Assembly (NCBI RefSeq): GCF_003049505.1
Contig: NZ_PYWN01000096.1
Coordinates: forward strand, 1 to 32,931
Direction: 5' to 3'
Origin: Metasolibacillus meyeri
GTDB lineage: Bacteria > Bacillota > Bacilli > Bacillales_A > Planococcaceae
DNA: 32,931 bases
The position numbers and the translations under genes are program-made. Positions 23,124 through 32,025 of the stretch are shown here, piece by piece. How positions within the stretch are numbered: position 1 is the stretch's first letter; the number at the start of each line of letters is the position of its first letter. A model generated the notes under the pieces. The model was not told the origin of the DNA. It saw only the letters and a program-made list of their open reading frames with translations, and searched no databases.

Positions 23124-24116
23124 ATGCTAGAACCATTGAAAAAAGGGGATGCAATTGGTATTTTCACACCATCGTCTCCTGCTACTGTGACAGCGCGAGC
23201 ACGCTATGAGCGAGCGAAGGCTTTTATAATTGCAAAAGGTTTTCGTATCGTAGAAGGGGAATTGACTGGCAAATCAGATATTTATCGTTCAGGAACACCG
23301 AAAGAGCGCGCAGAGGAGCTCAATGAACTAATTCGCAATTTGGATGTGAAAATGATTATGTCAACAATCGGTGGAACGAATTCCAATAGTATGTTGCCAT
23401 ATATTGATTACGAGGCATTTAAAGCAAACCCTAAATATGTTGTTGGCTATTCGGATGCAACGGCTGTTTTGTTAGCACTTTATGCCAAAACGGGTATTTC
23501 CACATATTACGGGCCAGCTTTGATTCCTTCATTTGGTGAATTTGAGCCACTCGTCAACGATACATATAACTATTTCGAAAAGTATTTCACTGAGCAGCCA
23601 AATATACCTTATGAAGTACCGGTGCCAGCCTTTTGGTCTGATGAACCTGTCAATTGGCTTGAAAAAACGACAGAGAAAACACTTTTTGCGAATGAATGGA
23701 TAACAGGGCAGTTAGGTGTAGTAGAAGGGCGCTTAATCGGTGGCAATAATAATGCGATGTATGGCTTTATTGGAACAGAGTATTTCCCTGAAATTCAGCA
23801 AGGGGATGTTTTGCTAATTGAGGACTGTATGAAAGATGCCTCAATAGTCGAAAAGAACTTGGCGATGCTCAAGTTGCATGGCGTTTTTGAGCGTGTTGGA
23901 GGTATTATTTTAGGCAAGCATGAACGCTTTGACGATTTAGGCACGGGCAAAACACCACTTTCTCTTTTATTAGAGCAACTAGACGGAATAAATATACCGA
24001 TACTTGCTGAATTTGATTGCTGTCACACGCACCCGATGCATCCGTTAGCAATTGGGAAAAGAGTTCGCTTGGATGCGACTGCCAAGAAGGTGTATTGTGT
24101 AGAGCAATGGCTTTGA
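23124..24116 (+). CDS. S66 family serine peptidase, MccF-like rather than LdcA-like
   Basis: S66 peptidases include LD-carboxypeptidases of cell-wall recycling and MccF, which cuts microcin C-type aminoacyl-nucleotide toxins. The nucleophile is Ser110 in VVGYSDATA. The likely partners are Glu233 in LLIEDC and His301 in DCCHTHP. The 68-residue Glu-His distance fits the family. The long Ser-Glu distance of 123 residues, due to the insert around 160-200 with FWSDEPVNWLE, resembles MccF rather than LdcA. The protein is cytosolic, 330 residues, with no signal peptide. GAGGAGGG overlaps the end of the TPR gene. It is convergent with pnkp. Real substrates could be peptidoglycan fragments or toxic aminoacyl nucleotides. 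Confidence 0.88.
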   Translation: MLEPLKKGDAIGIFTPSSPATVTARARYERAKAFIIAKGFRIVEGELTGKSDIYRSGTPKERAEELNELIRNLDVKMIMSTIGGTNSNSMLPYIDYEAFKANPKYVVGYSDATAVLLALYAKTGISTYYGPALIPSFGEFEPLVNDTYNYFEKYFTEQPNIPYEVPVPAFWSDEPVNWLEKTTEKTLFANEWITGQLGVVEGRLIGGNNNAMYGFIGTEYFPEIQQGDVLLIEDCMKDASIVEKNLAMLKLHGVFERVGGIILGKHERFDDLGTGKTPLSLLLEQLDGINIPILAEFDCCHTHPMHPLAIGKRVRLDATAKKVYCVEQWL

Positions 24117-24177
24117 GAAACAAAGAAAGAAAAGCGTGGAATAAATCAAAAAACATGAGGTAAACTCATAAGGAGGG

Positions 24178-24207
24178 CTGTCGGGAAACGTATTCCCGAC
24201 AGTTTTT
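24178..24207 (+). terminator. Intrinsic terminator after the S66 peptidase
   Basis: CTGTCGGGAA (24178-24187) is exactly complementary to 24193-24202 with a 5-base loop and five T residues. It overlaps the pnkp stop codon. The minus strand has the hairpin but no U-run. Confidence 0.85.
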
Positions 24208-26788
24208 ATAATCTCGGATCAACGGCATCGCTTTCCAATGCTAATGTAGCCAAAACGCATTCATGAATGCGAGCCATGCTTTCCTTTTGCACGAAGCGCT
24301 CAATGCCTTCTAAACCAAGCGCGAATTCTTGTAAGGCATGCTTCATTTTTTTACTTGGGTTACGTTTTTTTAGTTGAGTGAGCTGCTTAGGGTCAGTATA
24401 GTCCATGCCATAAATAATGCGTAAATATTCGCGACCGCGCACTTTAATTGCAGGTTGAATGAGCCTACCTTTATTTTTCGGGATAAAGGTTAGTGGCTTA
24501 ATAACGATGCCTTCATGTCCGACAGCCGTCATTTCCTCCCACCATGCAATCACTTTTTGCTCGTCTTGTTCATTTGTAATAATTTGATAGTCAGTTGCGA
24601 TAAAGATGCTTGAATCTTGTGCGAGCCAGTGATTCATTTCCATATGCCATGGATGTGACTGGTGGAAGCAAGTTTCATTGCTATGTGCAAGAATATGGAA
24701 CGGCGCAATTTGAATAGCTGCTAAATCGTCCACAGACCAGCAGTAATTTTGGTAAATTGCATCGAAGCGTACAGCATTGCGCAGTAGCTCTTTATATTGA
24801 TTTTGCCATTCTGCTACATCGACAAGTGTTGTTTGTAGCTTTGTTGCAAGTTTTTGTCGATCCATTAAAGCATGTTCAGCAACATGGGCGTATTGTTCAT
24901 CAATCAATGATTGAGCCTTTAAATTCCAAGGCAAAATTTCCGCATCAAGCAAAACAAAATCTGTGGCCATTTTTTCGAAATAGTTTTTTGCAACTAATTC
25001 TGTGTGTAGCTTTTGCACGATGATTTCATGAGCATTTGCATCGAAAAAGGCTCGTCCACTGCGCGTTGTGATGATGCCGAGCGTTTCTTTATCTACCCAC
25101 TCTTTCGCAATTTGCTTATTTTTGAAAAGTAGAAGGACAGCACGGCTACCCATATGCTTTTTCTCAGCAATCAGCTCAGTAAATCCATACTTTTTATAAT
25201 AGGCAAAAGCTTCAGCTGGATGCTCTAAATATTCCTCAAGCTGCGAAGTTTGTGGTGTTGGGCTCATCGTTGGTGGAATATAAATGAGCTGCTCCATTGG
25301 GACTGTATAATGGGAAACCGTATCAATAGCTGCTTTCGCATAGCCATCACCAATCCAAACAGTACCGCCATTTGTTGTCTCTACTTCAAAGCCTTTAATA
25401 AATGCCTGAATATTTGGTGGTTCGAAATGCTTCGCTGCTGCTTCTAGCAAAGGATTTTGTTGCTCGCCGGCATAGTTTTCATATGCTTCTACCGCTTCAA
25501 ATGTGCTTTCAGGATAACGGAAAGCCGTTAACTGTCCACCAAAAACAACCCCTTGGTCGATATTGACTGTGTTATTCATTTTTAATGGCTTGAGTTTTGG
25601 TTCATGTCCCCAAATAATCAGCTCTGATGTTTTATGGTCAGCGTACCATTCAGCACGAATCGGTCGCCCATTATCGCCTGTACCAACAACATCCCCATAG
25701 CGGCAAAAATCGCGGATACGTGATGAGTTTTTACCAATATAACGATCACGGATGCCTGCATGTGTGACAACGGCTTTGCCAATGCCATTTTCTGTGATGA
25801 TATAGTGAGAAGGGGCTTGTAGTAGCATTTGCGCAAGGTGTTGTTTTAAAGCTGTAGTTTTCTCTACACCATATTCAATTTCAAATTGCTGCATTTCCTG
25901 TTCAACTAATTCATCTCCATGTGCTAATTGGACATTTTTTCCTTCTAACCAGCGTGCGATTTTCCAGCCGTGATTGCTGTCTGTCATATAGCCTAGCCCT
26001 GCTTCAATTTGCTTTAACCAAAACTGCATTGTTGCAAGTGATTTGGGGCCACGGCTCATAATATCGCCGACCGAAATGAGCTTGCGTCCCTCAGGGTGTA
26101 TATAAAGTCCATTTTCTTCGACATAGCCTAATTTTTCGATTAATGCTAGCATTTCATCATAGCAGCCATGAATATCGCCAATTACATCAATGCCTGTGCC
26201 AAGTTCAATTGTAAGTGGTGAAGGCTCACGAACGATGGACCAAGCGTCAGCATCTGAATTGAATGTATACAACCTTGTGAAGGCTTCCTTTTTTAAGAAG
26301 CGTTTTTCATCCTTTAGTTTGCGTGCCTGCTGTTTAATACGAGCAGCGCCTCTTGGATTTTCTCGCATGTTGTCGTGTGCTAATAACTGCTCTAATGGTA
26401 TATCGAAAATAATGCCGTAAATCGGTACATGCTGTCTTTTCGCAATCGCAAAGTATTTTTCTCGTTCTCTTGCATTCAAATGCGTGGCATCGACAAAGGT
26501 TAAACGATTTAACTTTGCTCTTGCATTCACCACCTGCTCCATGAGTTGAAAAGCTTCTGTCGAAATAGCACTGTATTGTTCATAGAGTAGGTCAGCTTCT
26601 TGTTTTGTTGCGTCCTGAAAGTCGATAAAATCCAAATCAGCCACTGTTATTCGATAGTCATCTGAGCTAACGATTTCACTTGGCTTAATCATGTTATTTT
26701 CTATGAGTTGCTTTAAAAATGTAGATTTGCCGCTGTTTGATGGGCCGATACAAAGGACGATGCCAGCTTGTGATAAATGGAGTTGCAT
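24206..26788 (-). CDS. pnkp: Polynucleotide kinase-phosphatase-ligase of bacterial RNA repair
   Basis: This is a three-module enzyme that heals and seals broken RNA. The 5' kinase (about 1-170) has P-loop GPSNSGKST (15-23) and SSDDYR. The 2',3'-phosphatase (about 198-425) is a metallophosphoesterase with GDIHGC (Asp205, His207), GDIMSRG (Asp242, Arg246), NH (Asn272, His273), THAG (His343), GHE (His395) and Asp411. The ligase-type adenylyltransferase (about 480-860) has Lys544 in KHMGSRA, EGIVIKP (759-765) and IKVRGREYL. At 860 residues it is the usual size. The residues flanking Asn-His read SNHG instead of the common GNHE or GNHD, but all metal ligands are kept. The start overlaps the hen1 stop as TAATG, so expression is coupled. 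In studied homologues ligation needs the Hen1 N-domain. Confidence 0.96.
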   Translation of the reverse strand: MQLHLSQAGIVLCIGPSNSGKSTFLKQLIENNMIKPSEIVSSDDYRITVADLDFIDFQDATKQEADLLYEQYSAISTEAFQLMEQVVNARAKLNRLTFVDATHLNAREREKYFAIAKRQHVPIYGIIFDIPLEQLLAHDNMRENPRGAARIKQQARKLKDEKRFLKKEAFTRLYTFNSDADAWSIVREPSPLTIELGTGIDVIGDIHGCYDEMLALIEKLGYVEENGLYIHPEGRKLISVGDIMSRGPKSLATMQFWLKQIEAGLGYMTDSNHGWKIARWLEGKNVQLAHGDELVEQEMQQFEIEYGVEKTTALKQHLAQMLLQAPSHYIITENGIGKAVVTHAGIRDRYIGKNSSRIRDFCRYGDVVGTGDNGRPIRAEWYADHKTSELIIWGHEPKLKPLKMNNTVNIDQGVVFGGQLTAFRYPESTFEAVEAYENYAGEQQNPLLEAAAKHFEPPNIQAFIKGFEVETTNGGTVWIGDGYAKAAIDTVSHYTVPMEQLIYIPPTMSPTPQTSQLEEYLEHPAEAFAYYKKYGFTELIAEKKHMGSRAVLLLFKNKQIAKEWVDKETLGIITTRSGRAFFDANAHEIIVQKLHTELVAKNYFEKMATDFVLLDAEILPWNLKAQSLIDEQYAHVAEHALMDRQKLATKLQTTLVDVAEWQNQYKELLRNAVRFDAIYQNYCWSVDDLAAIQIAPFHILAHSNETCFHQSHPWHMEMNHWLAQDSSIFIATDYQIITNEQDEQKVIAWWEEMTAVGHEGIVIKPLTFIPKNKGRLIQPAIKVRGREYLRIIYGMDYTDPKQLTQLKKRNPSKKMKHALQEFALGLEGIERFVQKESMARIHECVLATLALESDAVDPRL

Positions 26789-28071
26789 TAAGATCCCTCC
26801 GTTCGTTTAAAAATACACATTTGTGTTGGTGTGCCATGTGTTTGGTGGTGCTCTCCGATGCCATAGAAGGATGTCATATAAGGCGTATTTTGCACCATTT
26901 CTGCACACCAGTTTTCGAATTGCTGACGTGTCCATTCAAAGCGGTGGTCGTCATGGCGCATTTCTTCTAGCGCATACACTTTGTTATAATCCGCATTTGG
27001 TGTTGTTATGATTAATGCTTTCGGTGCATATTGCTGTAGCAGCATCGCTATGATTTTTGGTAATCGCTCCTCATTAATATGCTCGATTACCTCGCATAAA
27101 ATGAGAATATCTTTATTCGCTAAAGTCTGGTCATAGTAAAACAGTGAACCCCACTGGATTTGAGGTATAATCGGTGTGTCAAGTGCTTCAAAGCGTTTTG
27201 TTGCTTTTCGAATAGCAGCTTCGCTTGGCTCAAGGGCAATCAGCTCTTGAATCGTTGAAAGCTCACTTAATAAGGCGGTTAATTTGCCTTCACCCGCACC
27301 TAAATCGACGACGGATTGATGAGGGAGCTTCTTCACTTGTGCAACAATAGCTTCATAGCGCTGTGTGTTAAGTGATATTTTTGTTGTTATGCCCGGCTCA
27401 GATCCGATTAAATGACGAAAACGCAATGCTTTTTTATAAATAAAATCCTTTTTCGGGTGCTGTTCTAGCCAGCCCTCACCGTAGCGTTCTATACGTTCAC
27501 GTTCTGTTTCATCAATAAAATAGTGCTTATAATCATCCATTACTGGAATTAAGACGAAAATTTGTTGTAATGCTTGTTTTAATGTTGTGAATGCGCTAAT
27601 TTTAATAAAACGTGCTCGCTGTGCTTCAGAGATAGCTTCAATATCGACTTGAAAGCCAAGTGGTGCGAATAGCTGGGTAATTTCTTCATCTGATAACGAG
27701 GTTGCGACAGGACCAAACTCAAAGGTGAAGGGAAAGGCCTGCTCTGCAAATGTTGCATACTGCTCCTGCGGCTTGCCATTTAAAGCTGTTCCAAGCATTT
27801 TGCGAATAAGTGATAAAAAAATACTGCTCGTTGCAAAGCCGCGATCATTAATATAGTGCGTAATATCATATGCTCGCTCTTGCTGTGTGAGCGCAAGCGG
27901 GTCAGGTGTAACAAAAATCGTTGCCTCGACTTCATGGTCCGTTAATTTATGATAAATGAAACGTACAGCATGTCCCTTTTCATGGCGCTCATGTACATTA
28001 TTTGGATTTTTAGCGAATAAATAAGAAATTTCCTTCGCATATGGAGTATTACAATAAATAGATAATTGCAT
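26788..28071 (-). CDS. hen1: Bacterial Hen1: RNA 3'-terminal 2'-O-methyltransferase
   Basis: This partner of Pnkp adds a 2'-O-methyl group to the 3'-terminal nucleotide at an RNA break before sealing. In studied homologues this makes the repaired site resistant to the same ribotoxin. The N-terminal half (about 1-245) is the bacterial-specific domain that binds and activates Pnkp ligase. The C-terminal half is a SAM-dependent methyltransferase with VVDLGAGEGKL (motif I, about 254-264). Its Mn2+ site is CEVIEHIN (Glu327, Glu330, His331) plus a later His in RHDDHRFEW (His376). The length of 427 is normal. It is first in the two-gene operon, with AAGGATG upstream, and is divergent from the MMPL gene. 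Confidence 0.95.
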   Translation of the reverse strand: MQLSIYCNTPYAKEISYLFAKNPNNVHERHEKGHAVRFIYHKLTDHEVEATIFVTPDPLALTQQERAYDITHYINDRGFATSSIFLSLIRKMLGTALNGKPQEQYATFAEQAFPFTFEFGPVATSLSDEEITQLFAPLGFQVDIEAISEAQRARFIKISAFTTLKQALQQIFVLIPVMDDYKHYFIDETERERIERYGEGWLEQHPKKDFIYKKALRFRHLIGSEPGITTKISLNTQRYEAIVAQVKKLPHQSVVDLGAGEGKLTALLSELSTIQELIALEPSEAAIRKATKRFEALDTPIIPQIQWGSLFYYDQTLANKDILILCEVIEHINEERLPKIIAMLLQQYAPKALIITTPNADYNKVYALEEMRHDDHRFEWTRQQFENWCAEMVQNTPYMTSFYGIGEHHQTHGTPTQMCIFKRTEGS

Positions 28072-28072
28072 T

Positions 28073-28103
28073 TTGCCACATCCTTTCTAGCTTTAACTAT
28101 AAT
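28073..28103 (+). promoter_or_regulatory. Possible promoter of the MMPL gene in the hen1-MMPL divergent region
   Basis: TTGCCA (28073-28078) and a perfect TATAAT (28098-28103) are separated by 19 bases, longer than ideal. TTCTAGC (28085-28091) and GCTAGAA (28121-28127) form an inverted repeat that flanks the -10. Confidence 0.35.
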
Positions 28104-28211
28104 GGAAAAACAAGGATTAGGCTAGAATGTTTCATGCAATCTAGGCTGAGAGTGAATTGTGTGAGAATTGTGTGTGTGCCTGACACTCAAATAAGAGAGG
28201 GGAGATTTTGT

Positions 28212-30398
28212 GTGAAAGAAAATCCGTTACAACGTTTTGGTCAAATTGTTGGTGGGAAAAAGGGAAGGTGGGCCTTTTTAGCAATATGGTTCATTTTATT
28301 AGTCGTCTTAACGATGACATTGCCGCAAATAAATCGTATTGAAAATTATGCTGGTGATGAGCTACCTGCAAATAGGATGTCGATGGAAGCAAATCAATTG
28401 ATGAAGGAACAGTTTTCATCAGATGCGGGCGTGCCATTGTTAATCGTTTGGTATAAAGAGTCGGGTTTGGAGATTGCAGATATTACAACAATTCAAGCGA
28501 TGTATGCCAAGCTGGAGGAAGTACCACTAGAAGGGCAGTCCGCATTACCTCCTTTTGCGACATTGCCGCCTGAGGCACTATTAGGAGCTGTTTCAGAAAA
28601 TGGGCGCTCTCTTGTAACACCAGTTTTTTTTACAACGGATACAAACACAAAAAGCTTTAAAATGAGCTTAGAAAAAATCGCCTCTTATACAGAGGGAAAC
28701 CCTTATGATAAGACATTAGGGGACGATGGTTTAATCGCTCGTTTTTCGGGTCCAGTAGCGATTTCTGTTGATGCCGCCTCACTTTTTGCATCAGCAGATG
28801 TCAAGCTGATGATAGCGACTGTTATTTTAATTTTAGTTATTTTATTAGTCATTTATCGCTCGCCTATTTTAGCATTCATACCGATTATTGTTGTTGGAAT
28901 CGCCTTTTTAGTTATTAGTCCACTGCTCGGCTATATGGCTGATAATGGTTGGATTCATAAGGACGCGCAAGCCGTTGCGATTATGATTGTACTGTTATTT
29001 GGTGCAGGAACGGATTATTGTTTATTTTTAATTACGAAGTACAGGGATAAATTATTAGTGGAAAGCAATAAATTTATTGCGATTGCAGAAGCTGTAAGAG
29101 ATTCCGCTGGTGCCATTTTTATGAGTGGCTTTACAGTGGTAATTGGGTTAGCAACACTGGCACTGGCAGATTTCGGTGCGTTTCAACGCTTTGCAGTGCC
29201 TTTTAGCTTTGGTGTACTGATAACGATGGTTGCTGTGTTAACTTTATTACCACCGTTGCTTTCTTTATTGGGCAGAAACGCCTTTTTCCCTTTTGTTCCG
29301 CGAACAGTGGATGAGGAACAGCGACTTGCACAGAAAAAGGGAAAAACATATAAAGCGCGCTCAGCAAGCCATGCGAAAATGCGCAAAGTTGGTACATTCG
29401 TGACACGTAAGCCTTGGCTTGTTGTTGTGACAACAAGTATTTTATTGCTTGTACTGGCCTTCACTTCAACAAAAATTCAATATAATTATGATTTACTTTC
29501 GTCATTCCCAGAAGATATACAATCACGTGAAGGTTTTGCATTGATTGAGCATAATTTTACAGCGGGGGAGTTGGCACCTGTAAAAGTGATTGTGGATACA
29601 GCAGGTGAACCATTAAATATAAAGGAACAGCTAAGCAACTTACCATACGTAGCTGCTGTGAAGGAGCCACGTGTTGGTGCGCAGGATGCTAATATTATAT
29701 TATATGAGGTCGATTTGAATAAAAATCCTTATTCCAATATGGCGATGGCAGATGTTGAGCAAATGAAGAAAGATATTGCGACATTTGTAAATCGGGAGTT
29801 TTGGATTGGCGGTGAAACGAGTGAACAGTTGGATACGAAAGAGGTACAATGGCATGATGAAAAGCTTATTCAACCTGTGATGATTGTTATTATTTTCGCT
29901 GTGTTACTTATTTATCTACGCGCAGTTATTACGGCAGTTCAATTAATGGTAACCGTACTCGTGTCATTTTTTGCTGCGCTCGGCTTAGGATGGCTTATTA
30001 TTCATTATGGTTTAGGGCATGAAGCGATGGCGAGTGCAATTCCGCTGTACTCATTTGTATTTATTATTGCATTAGGTAATGACTACAATATTTTTATGAT
30101 ATCAGATATTTGGAAAAATAAGCATCGAGGAATGAGCTATAAGCAAGCAATTACTGAAGGAGTAGCATCTACAGGAGCAGTGATTACATCCGCAGGCTTA
30201 ATTTTAGCAGGAACCTTTGCGGTACTGGCGTCGCTACCAATTCAACTATTAGTACAGTTTGGCATTGTGACAGCTGTTGGTGTGCTATTAGATACCTTTA
30301 TTGTGCGTCCGTTATTAGTACCAGCACTCATTACGCTATTTGGTAAATGGTCTTATTGGCCAAGTCGCTTGTGGAAAAATGAAGTAAATAATGATTAA
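28212..30398 (+). CDS. MMPL/RND-superfamily transporter
   Basis: This is a large exporter with two similar halves. Each half has one membrane segment, a large extracytoplasmic domain and a five-segment bundle, in 728 residues. The proton-relay segments GAGTDYCLFLITKYRDKL in half 1 and ALGNDYNIFMISDIWKNK in half 2 are diagnostic, with Asp in each. I start at GTG 28212, which has GAGAGGGGAG upstream. The ATG at 28134 would add 26 residues of unlikely composition. Gram-positive members export lipids, siderophores or antimicrobials, and no substrate is implied here. No clear terminator follows. Confidence 0.9.
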   Translation: MKENPLQRFGQIVGGKKGRWAFLAIWFILLVVLTMTLPQINRIENYAGDELPANRMSMEANQLMKEQFSSDAGVPLLIVWYKESGLEIADITTIQAMYAKLEEVPLEGQSALPPFATLPPEALLGAVSENGRSLVTPVFFTTDTNTKSFKMSLEKIASYTEGNPYDKTLGDDGLIARFSGPVAISVDAASLFASADVKLMIATVILILVILLVIYRSPILAFIPIIVVGIAFLVISPLLGYMADNGWIHKDAQAVAIMIVLLFGAGTDYCLFLITKYRDKLLVESNKFIAIAEAVRDSAGAIFMSGFTVVIGLATLALADFGAFQRFAVPFSFGVLITMVAVLTLLPPLLSLLGRNAFFPFVPRTVDEEQRLAQKKGKTYKARSASHAKMRKVGTFVTRKPWLVVVTTSILLLVLAFTSTKIQYNYDLLSSFPEDIQSREGFALIEHNFTAGELAPVKVIVDTAGEPLNIKEQLSNLPYVAAVKEPRVGAQDANIILYEVDLNKNPYSNMAMADVEQMKKDIATFVNREFWIGGETSEQLDTKEVQWHDEKLIQPVMIVIIFAVLLIYLRAVITAVQLMVTVLVSFFAALGLGWLIIHYGLGHEAMASAIPLYSFVFIIALGNDYNIFMISDIWKNKHRGMSYKQAITEGVASTGAVITSAGLILAGTFAVLASLPIQLLVQFGIVTAVGVLLDTFIVRPLLVPALITLFGKWSYWPSRLWKNEVNND

Positions 30399-30484
30399 AA
30401 ATTGAAATTTGTCCCCATTTACTCATTGAACAAACGCTCTTCACAAACCTTGAGGATGGGAGAGTAAAAAAATCCATTAAAAAA

Positions 30485-30513
30485 TTGTGTAGTAGCATCC
30501 TTTCCGCTATAAT
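30485..30513 (+). promoter_or_regulatory. Sigma-A promoter of the second MFS exporter
   Basis: TTGTGT (30485-30490) and TATAAT (30508-30513) are spaced by exactly 17 bases. Confidence 0.6.
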
Positions 30514-30552
30514 GAAACGAACACACGTTTTGGGTGAGGGGGATACCGTTTA

Positions 30553-31767
30553 ATGGAAAATTGGAAACGGGATATTACACTTTTTTTGACGAGTCAGACG
30601 ATTTCATTGTTTGGTTCAGCACTTGTACAGTATGCCATTATGTGGCATGTAACGCTGACGACGCAATCTGGTATGATGATGACTATTTTTATTTTATGCG
30701 GCTTTGTGCCAACATTTTTACTCTCTCCATTCGCAGGAGTATGGGCAGACCGTTATAATCGTAAATGGTTGATTGCGATTGCAGATGGTGTTATTGCGCT
30801 TTCTACATTAATTTTGGCAATTGTCTTTTTAATGGGCTATGAAGCGATGTGGCTATTATTTGTTATTGCAGCGATTCGTTCATTGGGTGCGGGTGTACAA
30901 ACACCTGCCGTTGGGGCGATTTTGCCGCAAATTGTGCCAGAAGAACATTTGACGAAGGTGAACGGTATTAATGGAAGTATTCAAGCGGGAATAATGTTTA
31001 TTGCACCAATGGTGAGCGCTGCATTGCTAAGCTTTTCAACATTAGAAATCATCTTTTTTGTTGATGTTGTAACAGCAGCCGTTGCGATTTTTACATTGTT
31101 ATTCTTCTTGAAAATAGCAGTTCATGAAAAAGCGAAGGGCAAGCAAGTTGGCTATCTGGAAGACTTTAAGCAAGGCTTGCGCTATATTCGAGAGCATGCA
31201 TTTTTAAAATCATTCTTTTTATTTTTTGCGATGTTATTTTTCTTAATTGCACCAATGGCTTTTTTAACGCCACTTCAAGTCGCACGCTCCTTCGGGGATG
31301 ATGTATGGCGTTTAACAGTAATTGAGCTTACGTTCTCTATTGGCATGATGGCTGGAGGAAGCGTGATTGCAGTGTGGGGTGGCTTCAACAATCGTATACA
31401 TACGATGCTATTGGCGGGTATTATAATGGCTGTATGTACGATGAGCTTTGGCTTTGTACCGAATTTTTGGCTTTATTCTATTTTAATGTTGATTTGTGGT
31501 GTAGCGATGCCTATTTTTAATACGCCATCAACAGTGTTGTTACAGGAAAAGGTAGAAGGTAATTATTTAGGGCGTATTTTTGGGATTTTCGGTATGATTT
31601 CTTCATCAATGATGCCAATTGGAATGCTTGTCTTTGGACCGCTAGCTGATGTGGTGTCGATTGAGTGGCTGTTAATTGTGACAGGTATTTTAATGCTGTT
31701 ATTACTGATGCTTTTAGCTCGTAATAAAACGTTAATAACGGCTGGTGTAAAAGAAATCTCGAAATAA
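30553..31767 (+). CDS. MFS exporter, MefA-like, second copy type
   Basis: This is a 404-residue major facilitator with 12 membrane segments. The loop motif AGVWADRYNRKWLI follows segment 2. The C-terminal EGNYLGRIFGIFGMISSSMMPIG closely parallels the exporter at 17167, so the two are paralogues of the macrolide-efflux-like group. GAGGGGG lies 10 bases before the ATG. It has its own promoter and terminator and no dedicated regulator beside it, although a GntR-type gene follows. The substrate is unknown. Confidence 0.88.
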   Translation: MENWKRDITLFLTSQTISLFGSALVQYAIMWHVTLTTQSGMMMTIFILCGFVPTFLLSPFAGVWADRYNRKWLIAIADGVIALSTLILAIVFLMGYEAMWLLFVIAAIRSLGAGVQTPAVGAILPQIVPEEHLTKVNGINGSIQAGIMFIAPMVSAALLSFSTLEIIFFVDVVTAAVAIFTLLFFLKIAVHEKAKGKQVGYLEDFKQGLRYIREHAFLKSFFLFFAMLFFLIAPMAFLTPLQVARSFGDDVWRLTVIELTFSIGMMAGGSVIAVWGGFNNRIHTMLLAGIIMAVCTMSFGFVPNFWLYSILMLICGVAMPIFNTPSTVLLQEKVEGNYLGRIFGIFGMISSSMMPIGMLVFGPLADVVSIEWLLIVTGILMLLLLMLLARNKTLITAGVKEISK

Positions 31768-31810
31768 AAGCTTACAAAATCGCATTTAATATAATCTTTA
31801 AAACATCAAA

Positions 31811-31860
31811 AGCTATCTGAAAGGTGGTGCTCTAGCCCCACTTTTTAGATAGCTTTTTCC
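31811..31860 (+). terminator. Intrinsic terminator after the second MFS gene
   Basis: AGCTATCT (31811-31818) is exactly complementary to 31847-31854, followed by a run of T residues. An inner imperfect stem (AAGGTGG with CCCCACTT) lengthens it. The gap from here to 32025 is otherwise AT-rich with no gene seen. Confidence 0.85.
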
Positions 31861-32025
31861 TATACAATTTCTTAATATAACTTTTACATGTTGTAAAAAA
31901 GTGCCTGCAATGTATGGGGCGCTAAGGTTAGCTGTGAAATGGCAAACTTTTAGCTCTCTTGTGCATATTTTAAAAATTTTTTACGATGAATTGTAAAGAA
32001 ATCATCTAGCCTAGAGGTGAACGGT

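Noticed and set aside
24757-25447. Plus-strand frames opposite pnkp
   Set aside because: Pnkp motifs run through the whole region on the minus strand. The plus-strand frames have low-quality composition and no start signals.
30399-30484. Terminator after the MMPL gene
   Set aside because: TTTACTC and GAGTAAA are complementary but 40 bases apart and not followed by a proper U-run, so the call was not made.
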